Below are positions 41,987 through 53,703 of a stretch of DNA of 64,000 nt, in pieces. Numbering within the stretch: position 1 is the stretch's first letter; every line of letters begins with the position of its first letter. The notes beneath the pieces are model-generated. The model saw only the letters and a list, made by a program, of their open reading frames with translations, made no database searches and was not told the DNA's origin. This DNA is from Blastocrithidia nonstop. Taxonomy: Eukaryota; Euglenozoa; Kinetoplastea; Trypanosomatida; Trypanosomatidae. The translations under genes and the position numbers were made by a program. The stretch is from assembly GCA_028554745.1 (NCBI GenBank), contig JAQOTN010000047.1, positions 186,001 through 250,000 of the forward strand. Direction: 5' to 3'.

Positions 41987-42502
41987 ATGCTTTGTAGGAC
42001 ATTACGCTTTCTTGCTTCGTCAGCTGCAGCAGCATCAGCAGCCGGCTCTTCGTTTGCATCAGGTGCATAAAGTGATAGTGTAAGTAAAAATGTGAAGATG
42101 ACAACACTGCACAAACTCTTGATTGGTGAGGCATAGCTTCGAAATAAGACTCCACTCAAAGTGTGCTACCTAACACACAACTTTGGTCCTAACTGGTATG
42201 ATGAGTTAATGAGCTACGCAAAGACGTTATCGGCTGAAGAGCGTAGTGTGATTGAGAGACAAGTGGCACGAGTACAACTCACCCAGTACACTACTCGTGA
42301 ACTAGCGGCATACTGTGGTGAAGGTGTGTCTCACTTGGACAGTGTTGCCCATGAGGCGAATGTGGCTCAGGGTAAAGCATATTTACAACAAAACGGTGAG
42401 CAAGCCTTTGATGAATATGTGCAAAATGAAGCTGTAAATGCAAAGTGGAGTGAGGAGACGCTAAAACAGTTTATTCGTGATGTAAAAGCTGGTGCAAAGT
42501 AA
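41987..42502 (+). CDS. Small mitochondrial protein, conserved type unknown
   Basis: 171 residues from ATG 41987 to TAA 42500. The start MLCRTLRFLASSAAAASAAG is a typical mitochondrial presequence, which decides this start over the internal ATG at 42098. The mature part is soluble and helical (NWYDELMSYAKTLSAEERSV, KAYLQQNGEQAFDEYVQNEA, EETLKQFIRDVKAGAK). I do not recognise the family; it could be an accessory subunit of a respiratory complex or ATP synthase, but nothing in the sequence proves that. It has only two reassigned codons (TAA in SGAESDS, TAG in GEAELRNK). The stop is followed by TAA-TAA three codons later. Confidence 0.8.
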
Positions 42503-43162
42503 AAAATGTAATAAATGTTAATTGCAATCGTAATTATATGTTAAAAATTTTTACTGTTTTTTTAGATTTTTTTTTCTCTTTTTGTTATCAAATTGAAAGT
42601 GTTTGATAAAATATTCTTAGTATGAAGTAAAAAAAAAGATTATAATTAAGTACGTGTGTGTGTTTGCTTGTATTGGCATGTTAACGTTATTTGACCAACT
42701 GTGATGTTATTTACGTGTCGTCAATACTTTTTTTTTTGTGTTGTTGGTGTTTCTGTAGTCGTAGTTGTTGTAGTAAAGTAAGTATGGCTTTTTAAAATAT
42801 ATGTAATTTTTATTTTATTATTATAGTAAATGTTAAACATACAAAATGTTTTTTCATTTCTCCTATTGTTTGAAATCATACTAATTTTGTTAAAATGATA
42901 TATTATGTTAATTTACATCAAAAATGTTATTGCCTACTATTAACACATCTATTCCATGAAAACTTACACAAATGAATTATCTTTGAATCAATATTTGTAT
43001 AATTATATTATTTTTAATATATTTAAAAAGTAGTTCAGCGTAAACGTTGTTACTTTTCAAGTAAACAAATATATATATTCTTGTTCATATACTCTAATAA
43101 GATTCATTAATTTGCATTTACTTAATTGTGCGCCTATCTCTCTCTGCGTTTAAAAAGAAGAT
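42503..43162. other. AT-rich intergenic spacer
   Basis: About 660 AT-rich bases; nothing gene-like seen. Confidence 0.65.
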
Positions 43163-44164
43163 ATGGCCATTAAAAAGCACTTGTACGAAGTCTTGTGCGT
43201 GTAAACTGATGCCAGTGTGTAGACCATTACACGTGCTTACCGTAAGCTCGCACTGGAGTATCACCCTGATCGCAACCCAATCGGGGCATAAAAATTCAAG
43301 CAAATAAATAACGCTTATGCAACCTTGTCAGATGAGCAGCGACGACGGCTGTATGATGCTACGGGTATTGCATCTGATCTGGGTAATGCAAATGAAGAAA
43401 ATGGATTAGATGCCAATGGTAGACCAACACAGCAGCACTCAAGTGAGTTGTAGGCGTAGTTGCACATGTTTTTTGCAACGTATGCAAATAGTTCAGAAGA
43501 AGAATAAGACGTAATACGGCATTACACACAATGTGACGGTAACTTTCGAACTACGATGATAGAGCGTTTGATCTTTGATAATGGAAAACTAAACGAGGTA
43601 GAACGGCTGCATGGCGTTGTGAATAAACTTATCAAGTAGGGCAAGTTGACGTAGACTGAAACGTGAAAACGTACATCATCACCAAAGTCACTGCGTAAGT
43701 TACGCACAGAGCTAGAGCGATAGAGAGTTGAGGCAGAAGCTGCATTGGCATAAATGGAACTACAAAGTAATTATCAAGATAACACAGGTGCAAATAATAA
43801 CAACAACAATGATGATGATGACGATAATAAGAAAAAAGGAAATACAAACTCGTGTGTTTCACTGCAAACAATGATACAGCAACGTCAAAAGGCATCATGG
43901 GCAAACATGTTGAGCAACTTGGAGGACAAATACGTGACAAAGGACAAGAAGCGCAAGCGTGACGCAATGACTGAGGATGTGAGTAGTGATGCTGACAAGG
44001 AAAACAAAATTAAATATGCATCTAAAAGGGCAAAAGCGGAAGAGAAGGCAAATAAAAAATCAAAGGCTGATAACGTGAGTGGTAAAAATATGCTAAATAA
44101 TGATAAAAGCAACAAAAAGCACAAAAAGAAAGTAAAGACAAATAACATGTCTTACAAAAACTAA
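43163..44164 (+). CDS. DNAJC9: J-domain co-chaperone, DNAJC9 type
   Basis: About 333 residues. The J domain is at the N-terminus (HLYEVLCVETDASVETITRA, YRKLALEYHPDRNP, FKQINNAYATLSDEQRR), with HPD intact at 43262. A DNAJC9-specific region follows: EEEEDVIRHYTQCDGNF and GKLTETETW, then SLQTMIQQRQKASWANMLSN. An Asn/Asp insert and a Lys-rich, probably nuclear, tail complete it. DNAJC9 acts as an HSP70 co-chaperone and, in animals, a histone chaperone. Many J-domain Glu codons are TAA or TAG. The terminator TAA 44162 has no tandem TAA close by, unlike most neighbours. Confidence 0.92.
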
Positions 44165-44534
44165 ACAATAAAAATAATTATAATAGTATTTATGTGAAAA
44201 AAAAAGTTTTCATTTATAAAATATTTTTTCTGTTGCTATATTACAGACACATAGATATGCTTATAGACAACTATAATAATTACTTAATTTTTTTGTGCTT
44301 TTTAAAACAAAATCTATGTAGTCATACTACTGTGCAAAAAGAAATCCTAGTAATAAACCCTTAATTTTTTATGTATATGTATTTGATGATGACTGAATAC
44401 TATATTTAACTTGTCATTTCAATTATGTGTTTTACCCATTCAATGTTATCTATTTGATCATTGTTTGTTAACCAAGATAGTGTAGTGTATATTATTTTTA
44501 AGAAAAAAAATAAGTTTAATAAATTATATACAAA
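44165..44534. other. AT-rich intergenic spacer
   Basis: About 370 AT-rich bases with no gene seen. Confidence 0.65.
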
Positions 44535-46550
44535 ATGTTTTGCTCATCATTATCGTTATTATCGTTTACAATTATGCAGTTTAGTCGATGTGCGACTTTT
44601 CCTATTATCTATTCAGTAAAATGTAATCACCTTCGTCAGCGACAATTGTGTTCATCTTCGTGCGATACTATTATTAGTAATGCTGCTGCTAGTGTGCTTT
44701 ATACTAGTGTGCGTTTTTTTGGAAACACAGGAATGGCTGGTAGCATTACTTCATAGAGCATTTCGCTCTCGAGTCAAGGTTGTAAGTTGTAGTTAGTGCG
44801 AGAGATGCCTCCTATTTTGGCGGCTGAAATGTAAAGTAATCATGTAAAATAGGAGTAAAGCAAAATAAATAATGATGTAGCTCAAACTCAATATTAGAGC
44901 AAAGGCAGTGCAGATAGTAGTAGCAGTAACACTAAAGAAAAATAATAAACGATTATTGACTTTACACAACCTGAGAAAGTGGCACTACTGCAACAGCATC
45001 GGTTGTAAAAATAGACGAAAATGTTTGCTAATAAATCAATTCATTATTATAAAATGTGTTTGACATAAGTGTAGCGTCGCAATCTTGTCAATATGATTTA
45101 CAAAACTCACTACGAGCCGATGAACAGTGAATAAGTGGGCAGCGTTAATGAAAGAGTAAGTGAGAGTGCGTAGTTGTTATGAGATGAGGCTTGTATGTAA
45201 TTGAAGTAAATAACGATCTGGGCATGTAAAGTAGAGTTTTAGTAATAATAATAAGAAAAACAACAGCATTCACACCAAGAAGATCAACGAGAAAAATATC
45301 AACAATAATAACATTAATAAACTACAAGCTGCACCAAAGACAAAACTGAGAACATTTGTAGCAGTCATAATAATATTAAGACATTTGCTAACGTTACTGA
45401 TAACAAGCAAAATAGTGCAAAACATGAGACGGCAGACAAACACCAATAGTCCATTCGTAAACGCATTAAACGTGCGGTGTTGTAGCGTGTTGACTTGCAC
45501 AAACCACTATCGTACATTATTGGCAATCAACTCTTTTATGATTGTGACATTTGTTGCAAAGCACCACTGCTTTGCCCACGGCCGTAGACCGAGATGTGGG
45601 TTCACTGATACGTGCAGCAGCACCTCAAACCTGTACTGAGATCATGAAAGCTGCAACAAACACAAAAAGTAATGTGGCAAGCGAAAAAATAATCTGGCCT
45701 GCATCGATGACCTTCTCTTTTACGACTTTCTAAGTGAACCGAAAAGCACAAAAACACTCATGATGATGAGAAGGACCAACACAGTAAAGCCGATAAATAA
45801 TAAAGTTGTAAGTCAGAGTCGGCATCAGCTTTATCGCCATCTACTGTTAGTAATGATGGTGCAAACATGATTCGTGTGCTTGATATGTGTTGTGGTACTG
45901 GATGTGTTGGGGTGGCCATTGCCAAACACATTCCTACCGCACACATCACCGCAGTAGATATTGATCAACAAGCAGTATAGCTTACCGCCAAGAATGCAAA
46001 GCTAAATCACATTACAGCAGATCGCTTTCACGTCATGACAAGTAATTTGTTTGAGTGCTTTCTCTAACCTCTGCATACTTTAAACCACTAGTGCAGTAAA
46101 CACAAGTTGTGATCAAATCAGAATAGTGATGGTGCGCAGAAGCTGAACTGTGATGATAACAACACTACCACTCGTAGAGTAGCTTCGTAGTATATTCATT
46201 ACTTTGATGCGTTAGTTTGTAATCCTCCGTACATTTTACCTAATGAGTACGACACGCTAGCGCCATCTGTGCGGCTGTGAGAGTCAAGGGTGGCATTGGT
46301 AGGTGACACTGATCGTGCATCGCGTCAGTACATGTACTTCAAATAAATTTTGTAGTATGGTGCACAGCTGTTAAAAGATGCAACGCATCGATTGTAGTAT
46401 ATGCGTGATGTGCCTAACATCGTCATTGAGGTGGGTTTACAGGCAGAACTTGTGGCGTCAATGATGGAGCGCAGTGGTCTGTATGATGAGGTGTAGATTC
46501 ACCTGGACATGGCGCAACGACAGAGATGAATATCGGCGCTAAGCAAGTAA
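44535..46550 (+). CDS. MTQ1: PrmC/HemK-type release-factor glutamine methyltransferase, probably mitochondrial
   Basis: SAM-dependent N5-glutamine methyltransferase that modifies the GGQ loop of class I release factors. About 671 residues, roughly twice the usual length because of Asn/Glu-rich inserts. Core motifs in order: KPLSYIIGNQLFYD, CPRPETEMW (the first Glu of PETE is TAG 45585), VLDMCCGTGCVGVAIA for SAM binding, AVDIDQQAVELTAKNAK, and ALVCNPPYILP with catalytic NPPY at residue 563. LWESRVALVGD contains Trp from TGA. The N-terminus is hydrophobic/basic and suits mitochondrial import, so the likely target is the mitochondrial release factor (MTQ1) rather than eRF1. The region 44750-45400 is poorly conserved and includes five stop codons in a row. 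Ends RQRWISALSK-TAA. Confidence 0.9.
45240..45254 (+). repeat. Five consecutive reassigned stop codons
   Basis: In frame of the methyltransferase gene the codons TAG TAA TAA TAA TAA are followed by GAA, giving six Glu in a row. Four of the five are TAA, the same codon that ends the gene. Confidence 0.8.
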
Positions 46551-46843
46551 ACACAGTGGTACAAATATGATTGATAATAAACAATTACGTTAACTAAAAG
46601 TTATAAATATTAGTATGTTTATTCTATTTTATAAAAACTGAAACTTTAGATTTTTTATTATTGTTGTTACTGTATAGATGTAAATAATATATAACGCATA
46701 ACTACTATTGATTTTATATGCACTTGAATCAAACTTACTTTTAACTTATTATAAAAGCATATAATTTGTATAAAGATTTGTTCAAACTTTTCACATATTT
46801 ACAATTAATCAAACAAACTAATACACGAAAATAGTAAATACAG

Positions 46844-47647
46844 ATGGTGCTAATTTAGTGTAAACGATTGCCCAAGGAGTAGTACAGCAAGGACTATGAC
46901 TTCTTTTTGCACTCTACTCTTGCATCAAGCAATGTGGGCAACGTCACCGATGAACTGCAGCAAATGCAAAACATGCGTGTGCGTCTCAAGTGAATGACGG
47001 CAGCGGCAAAGCAACTTGCCAAGGATTCGTGTAGTGAGTAATTGCAGCATCACCTACTTGGGCCGGCAAAGGATGCAGAGCAGTACCTGTCACTGTAGCG
47101 CACAGAGCACCGTCAAGTCTGCACACTGGCCTAGCTGCAAACCATCATTGACACGTTCAAAGGTGGTGTGATGATTGTCTTTCCAGCGTAGTGTAGTGGA
47201 CACGATGCGTGTCGACGACTCACATCCATTGTCTAGGACGAAAACAACAGTGATGTGTAGAAGTCCAAGGCACATCGCATTCTCAGTATTATTGACGATG
47301 GTGCCCAGAATGAAGCTACGCTGTGTGGTGAGGCGGTCATGTGGTGAAGTGGTAAGCCACTTTCACGTGATGCGTAACTGAGCAAATACGTTGGTAAGAA
47401 CGAAAAAACCAAAATTACGGTAAAGTTGACGAAAGTAGGGAGTGCACCACCACCTCGTGAACCCGCGGTCGATGCGAAGGCTCAGGCATAGCTAATGACA
47501 CACTACTACCGTAAGCAGGAAGAGATGAAGAAAGTGATTGAGGATGAGGATATTTCATATGGCAACAGTGAATGGGCCAACCCACGTGGGTTGAAGAGTC
47601 AGCTGCTTGGGGTAGAGCACATTTCGTACAAACCTAAATACAGCTAA
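46844..47647 (+). CDS. CFAP298: CFAP298 (C21orf59/Kurly), axonemal dynein assembly factor
   Basis: About 267 residues; cytoplasmic factor needed for outer dynein arm assembly and ciliary motility. The C-terminal half matches the family closely: ALTGEA-like CGEAVMWWSGKPLS, LSKYVGKNEKTKITVKLTK, GSAPPPREPAV, LMTHYYRKQEEMKKVIEDED and SEWANPRGLKSQLLGVEHIS. The double Trp of the family is TGG-TGA (47342-47347). The N-terminal MVLIECKRLPKEEYSKDYDF begins in the same way as other members. Glu codons 5, 12 and more are TAG. The gene ends in TAA-TAA. Presence fits a flagellated organism. Confidence 0.93.
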
Positions 47648-48001
47648 TAAATTAAATATTTTAAATATAGTGTTAAAAATTTTATTTGATATTTATTTCT
47701 ATAAGTAATAAATTTGATGTATTGAGTATTTACTATGTATGTATAATATTTGTAATAATAAGTAAATTTTTTTTTTTTCAGTCTGTAAAATAATAATGTT
47801 GTGAGTTGCCTTTAAATCACTTAGACGATTTGCAATATTGATATACAAATATAACTATCATCATCATTATCGTTTATTACTCTTTCAATTTCTTGCTGTT
47901 TCTGCATTGCAATTTTTATTTTTTATATTTTACTTATTGCAAAATTGTCTATCGTAGTAGTAATTTTCACACAAGGAAGAGAACAAATAACAAAGCAAAC
48001 A
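47648..48001. other. AT-rich intergenic spacer upstream of eL18
   Basis: About 354 bases, AT-rich, with a T/C-rich tract from about 47878 and AGs from 47956. No gene seen. Confidence 0.65.
47878..47957 (+). promoter_or_regulatory. Candidate trans-splice acceptor region for eL18
   Basis: Pyrimidine-rich sequence (CTCTTTCAATTTCTTGCTG) and further T-rich stretches precede the AG at 47956-47957, 44 bases upstream of ATG 48002. This suits spliced-leader addition for a ribosomal protein mRNA. Confidence 0.4.
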
Positions 48002-48611
48002 ATGGGCGTTGACTTGACTGGTGTAACAAAGAAGAAGCGTGTGGTGCGTCATCACACCTACTCCCCTAACCCGTACATCAAGCTGCTCATCAAGCTGTAC
48101 AAGTTCCTAGCCAAGCGCACCAACTCACCATTCAACAAGCTCATCTACCAGCGCCTGCTAAAGAGTCGCAGCAATCGTGCACCCATCTCACTCAGCCGCA
48201 TTGCGGTCGTCATGAAGGAAACTATTGCAACGCAAGACGGTGTTTATGAGTAAACTGCAAAAGGCACCCATCGCGGTTGTCGTAGGCGATGTGTTAGATG
48301 ATGTACGAATGACACGTCTACCGGCACTACGTGTGTGTGCGCTTCGCTTCTCCACGACGGCCCGTCAGAGCATCTTAGCCGCTGGAGGTGAGTGTTTGAC
48401 GTTTGACCAGCTGGCGATAATCTCACCCATGGGCAAGAACACACTACTGCTACGTGGACGCAAGTCAGGACGTGAGTCGGTGAAGCACTTTGGTGCAGCT
48501 GGCAAACCTGGCAGTCATGCCAAGCCCCATGGCACGAACCGTGGCAAAGAAACCAAGCGAGGACGTCGAGCTGGGTGTGCGTACAAGCGCAAGGCCTTCC
48601 GTCATGTTTAA
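48002..48611 (+). CDS. RPL18: 60S ribosomal protein eL18, frame interrupted by a 13-nt insertion
   Basis: The sequence is kinetoplastid eL18: HHTYSPNPYIKLLIKLYKFL, RLLKSRSNRAPISLSRIAVV, then APIAVVVGDVLDDVRM, GGECLTFDQLAI, RGRKSGRESVKHFGAAG and a Lys/Arg-rich end KRKAFRHV-TAA. It needs two frames. The first runs to about 48217 (VVMK), the second from 48231 (RKTVFMSK). The 13 bases 48218-48230 (GAAACTATTGCAA) are exactly what must be skipped to give VVMKRKTVF, which is how trypanosomatid eL18 reads as I recall it. With them removed the protein is about 198 residues, full length. No TAA, TAG or TGA is used as sense in either part. Options are an assembly error, a non-functional copy of a multicopy gene, or a real bypass/frameshift. 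Confidence 0.93.
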
Positions 48612-48973
48612 GCACGATAACGAGGCAATGGATAAACTAGTTTCTCATTGTAACAATGCATTTATTTCAAAATATTTGTTTTTATTTACTTTTTTTCGAA
48701 TTATTTGTATATATTAATTTACTTTGTGCACCGTTACTAATTACATTTAATCAAAATACACGATTAAAAAATGTTAAATATGTTATTAAAAAAGTTGTTA
48801 CACTACAATTAAGCAATATGTGAAATTACATTTTTTAAATTTGCTTTTTTTTCTCACATTTATTTTTTTCACAGCTAAAAAGATTATACCTAAACAATTG
48901 CTTTAAACAGTAAATTTGCTTTAACACTACTATTGTTTTATCACATTAGGAAAAATTTAAATTTTCTCAGATT
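48612..48973. other. AT-rich intergenic spacer
   Basis: About 360 AT-rich bases with T runs and a TTTTTTCACAG-like splice-acceptor candidate near 48867-48876. No gene seen. Confidence 0.6.
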
Positions 48974-51900
48974 ATGTTTTTCAAGAAGAAAACAACGGCT
49001 TCACCTTCTGGTGGTGGTAATGCGACAAATGGCGGCAACTCACACAAAGCAGCCGGCAGCATAACACCGTCACGCAAAGAGGTACGATAAATGGTAAATG
49101 CACGCTTGGTAGCTCGTATGAATGTCATCTTGTAGCAGTGTGGGTTATCGTTTAGTCACCCATCTACACAAATCTACTCCAAACCGCAACGTGTACACGC
49201 AATTGCACCCGCAGACCTGGGCTTCATTGCCACCAACGCACATTTGCTTGTCGCTCGCAAAGATATTATCTGCGACTTTGAGGCACTTTCTACCGTGCTG
49301 TGAGGCATGATGACTGAGGTGTAAAGTGTAGTGGACAAGTTAGTAGGTCTGAGTTACGGAAAACAAAAACGTGTAATGGCATAAAAAAGTGCAAATGTAA
49401 CAAAGACAAACGACGCAATTCCACAGTTAAAATAACAACAATAAATGAATAGTAATAATAAGCAAGCTAAATAAATACAAGCACCAGAGGGCAACATGAA
49501 GACGATGAATAATAACAATCCGTAAGGCTAAAATATGCAGAAACTTTACAATACATTGCAATCCGTACTGGTACAAACACTGCGTGTCCTTCTGATTTTA
49601 CGTGCACTGTAGAGCGTAGATGCATTGGACGAAGTTCATAGTAAATTACATCCTCTACAATCTAATGTATAGATATTAGTACGTCTCACTTATCAGCTAA
49701 TCAAACTTTTTAACTCCATTGCATCTACATTACTAGGTAAAGATAAATATAACACAAATACAGATATTAATACAGATAGCAACAATAATGATAATCATAA
49801 AGTGAAAACATTATCGAGTTCAAACGCAGCTTACTCACGCACAGCTCATGATCGTCTACAATTGCTGTAATCGGCCATTAACTCATTACTTCAGTTTACT
49901 GGATTACTTACATCACGACCTACACTTGATGTGAGTGCAACACTACATTTACTATCCAGTCAATAGGTGTGAGAGATGACCGGTTGTGGGTTTGTTGCGC
50001 TCAATGGATACTGTAATGCAGTAGAGGTGTGCATCAAGACACTGTACGCACATCGAGCCTAGTACGACAATGTCAATGAGATTGTAGCAGAGCTGGTCTG
50101 AACACGACTAGCCCAACGACCTGCGTTTCATGCCCAACTTTTCTAACTTCTCTGGTTTAAAACAAGTGAGTGGAATGCAATGAATTACTTTAGCCACAGT
50201 AGTAATATTAATAATAAAGTGACATCCTTGCACAAGGATGTTCTCCTTTTTGGTCTATTAATGCATACACGTCGTGTACAGCGAGCAATTGAGTAGCTGA
50301 TTGACTTTTCCGCAAATGTTTCATCATCGCCATCGTCAGCAGTTATTTCAGCTTAGCACAGTCTGCTTTCATTTTCGTCTCCGTATTTACAAGCAGCGAG
50401 TTTGCACTATTTGACCTCACGCGAAATGCGCAAAGCGTGCCTAACGTACCTACGAACGCTATAAAACTCACCGCAGAAATCGCTACTCTCGTATAGTCAG
50501 TTACTATTACTCGCTGCAATCGATGGAATGCCATGGGTGGATTTGACTAATGATGAGGCACTGCATACACGAGCCAGAAATACCATGCTTGTCTGTGCAT
50601 AGGATGTACCTTTGTTAGATGCTTAAATGCTACGCTTACTCATGGCATGTTGCTACACGGTATATTACACCTTTAACACTAACAAGGTCAATGAAGAAGC
50701 AGCAGAAGAAGCAGAGGCAGCAGCAGAATAATAAGCCAATGGCCATAACGCCTTCAAATCTTTTCACAGCACACTGTCTGCCCCATCTGTGTTGTTGCTA
50801 TATGACGCCATGGCACATTATTTGTTTCAGGTTGATAAACTAAAATGTATGACTAGTTATGGTACTACCCGTGCATCCTATCCCACTAGTAAACCTTCTC
50901 TTGATGATAGCACCTTACGTGGCTTTCTCTCCTCAGGTCAGTTACGTATTAATAGCTTAATGAGGTTGCTTCTCGTCAACGCCATACGTAACAGTAGCAG
51001 TTACAAAAAGGATGAAAATAGTTAACATGCGAATGCACCGCTAAATGCTAATTCTACAATGAACACTCAATAACAGCAGACACTATCACCTCAAGAAAGT
51101 GACATTGACACCAAAAATGAAGTATCAACAAAAGTTACATAATAGTCATTCAATAGACAATGTGAATCAAGTTCACAATTGCTTCCCTCGCAAAATAATG
51201 CATGTACACACTTACTTACACGTGTGATGGATGTGCTACGTATTTTGTTTGATGCCAACAATGCTGCAGAATAGCAGCGTGTAAAGCATGACAATACAAA
51301 CATTAAAAATAATAATACTAGTAGTAATGATAATAATACGAAAAATGGTAAATAAATGCAGGTAGTTGCGGTCAAATAAAATGAAGATAGAGTAAGTACA
51401 CTACGCACCATCACACGTATGATGGCCACCTCGCATTTCATGCTATGCCACTCGAATGAGTTTATCAAGTGTGTAAATCGACGACATGCACTGGAGTGTA
51501 TGGTGCGTATTTTTGCACTACGCACCTACTACTCTGCCTCACCTCAAACTCCACTACGCGAACAGGTGCTCGATAAAGTAGTTGGTCGTTTGATGCGTCA
51601 GCAACTCACACTCATAGTGTTGCAAATGACGCCAGTGGAAATTAATCACCTTGTCACACGTACACTCTCGTCCATGTGCAATGCATCGGTTGCTCGTTAT
51701 CACTCACTCTTGTAGCTTCGTATGATGGAGGCCTACTTGCGTGCTTTATCTACCTCCAGTGCAGCCTTTGTGATGTAGGATGCCACGTTACTCAACCACT
51801 ACATGAATATATTCCTCTACTGTACTACCGCTGAGTCTGCATTAACGACCTTGACTGATAGGATTAGCAAGAATCGAATAGCATATGCACAGTCACATCA

Positions 51901-52810
51901 TGTGAATTTGTTCAATGATCTCGTCATGGCCGCACACGATTTCGTGGTGGCCACGTTCTGAGCTCGTAAGCCTCTGAGTATTTTGTTTGTACCAACCTAT
52001 GTTAGTGTTTTTGTGCCTTCACCCAATAAGCCTGCCAAGTACGGCTTACCGTCTTTGCCGGTCATTAAACACTTTGCCAGTAGAGTACGTGCGGCTTGTC
52101 AAGGGATGTAAATGTGTGCGCCATTCTCTGATGAGCAGTGGGGTAAGCTGAGTGACGGCACTGTAAAAAACCTTAAAAATATCAATATGAATGGCAGTCT
52201 GAATAGCATCGAGGACAAACAGTTGTTAGCGACAACAGCAACAACGACGTTATAGCGTAATGCAAATAGCACACTCGAGAGTAAGGATAATAACAAGAAC
52301 GCTATAGTTAATTATGATAATAGTATCAACAATACTACTTTGACTAATTTGACCTAGGCTCAGCGTGAAGCTATCATGTAAATTACTCCGTCAAATGCCA
52401 CCATGCTAGTTGTTGCCGCACTATTTGATAAGCTGTGCGATTTGTGAAGTAAACAGTCTACTCAAGACAACAACAGCAACAGCAACAGCAACACTAATAA
52501 AAGCACAAATGGTAGCAATGCTAATATTGTTGACAGTACAATAATAAATTAGTTTACCGCATACTTTTCGGCCCTTGTAAACTTGCTTCAGTGCAAAGAT
52601 AATGCGGTACTACAGCGAGTGTGTGCGTCGGTGTAGGCAATCGAGGTGTAGCATTTACGTGGCAGTGGCAACGCACAGCTGCAGTTTCTCAAGTACATTT
52701 AGTCGACCGTAGACAATATTCGTGGCACGACGAAGAAGAGCATTGCGGAGTGGCTGCTCAAGGTCAGTGCAAAGGTAATGCAAGAGAATAGAGCAACTTC
52801 AAAGTTGTAA
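48974..52810 (+). CDS. Large helical protein of unknown function
   Basis: About 1,278 residues from ATG 48974 (MFFKKKTTASPSGGG) to TAA 52808. The interior is rich in Leu-containing amphipathic helices (NTLQSVLVQTLRVLLILRAL, LVRLTYQLIKLFNSIA, REQVLDKVVGRLMRQQLTLI), suggesting an all-helical repeat or tethering-complex subunit. Asn-rich inserts lie near 49740, 51300 and 52470. No transmembrane segment, nucleotide-binding motif or family signature was recognised. The conserved-looking C-terminus is LQFLKYIESTVDNIRGTTKK. TAA/TAG-Glu and TGA-Trp codons occur throughout (for example ATFWARKPLS). The reading frame is certain; the function is not. Confidence 0.82.
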
Positions 52811-53703
52811 AACATAATACTAATAAATAAAACAGAAAAATAATGCTCACAACAATTCAATTTACAATTTATATTTTTTTTGTATAAGTTTTGTATCAAA
52901 AATAAACTTATTTGACATTTATTTACTTTATTTAATTGTTTTTTGTGTAGTTTATTTTGATGTTTTAATTAAGAGAAAAAAGTACAAAATTGCAATTGAT
53001 GATAACAGAAGTGATATAGAATATAAATATATTTTTTAAACATAAATATATTTAACAAAAGTAAGTAGTAAGCATAGGCTACATCTATGCACTTTGTAAA
53101 GCTGTGCAGTTATTATACACAAATTTGTGCTTTGATAATTGATAGAGATATATATATTCTATTGTTTTCTTATATTGCAAAGTTGTGATTACAAACCTTT
53201 TAACATATAAGCTACTTGTTTTACTTTGCTGAAATGCATTATTGAGTGTAATTCTCAACAGTAACGTAAAATTAGTGACGGCTCATAAATAGATGACTTG
53301 GAGCGTTAATACTTTACACTTTATGACATGTATAACGTTTACTCGTTTCAAAGTATGATAGTTGTAATCAACTATATTATGCAATAATTGCAATGAAGTG
53401 ATACTTAGTTCATTATTAACATTTACTGCAACGCCTCCTTTTTCTGTGCTGCAGCAGAGCAATATGTAATTAATAGAAGTAAATGGTAGAGTACTGAACG
53501 AAGGTACGCTAGCCAATAGTAATGGTTAAGCGTTAATTTTATTTTATTACCTGCATTATTTTCCAATTGCACATTTAATATAAGTAGTTTTATACGCCAA
53601 GCATTATAATAACATCTATATATATATATATATATATTTTCAAATTTTTTTTTCCAATCTTGTACTAAGTAGTGAATATTCACCAAGACACACACACAAG
53701 AAG
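52811..53703. other. AT-rich intergenic spacer with TA microsatellite
   Basis: About 890 AT-rich bases with a (TA)n tract near 53616-53637, then a T-rich tract and a CA-rich leader before the next ATG. No gene seen. Confidence 0.65.
53616..53637. repeat. (TA)n microsatellite
   Basis: About 11 TA units in the spacer upstream of the alpha-kinase gene. Confidence 0.85.

Noticed and set aside
48218-48230. A tiny intron in eL18
   Set aside because: There is no GT-AG or other splice signal, and 13 nt is below any known spliceosomal intron length. I keep it as an unexplained insertion instead.
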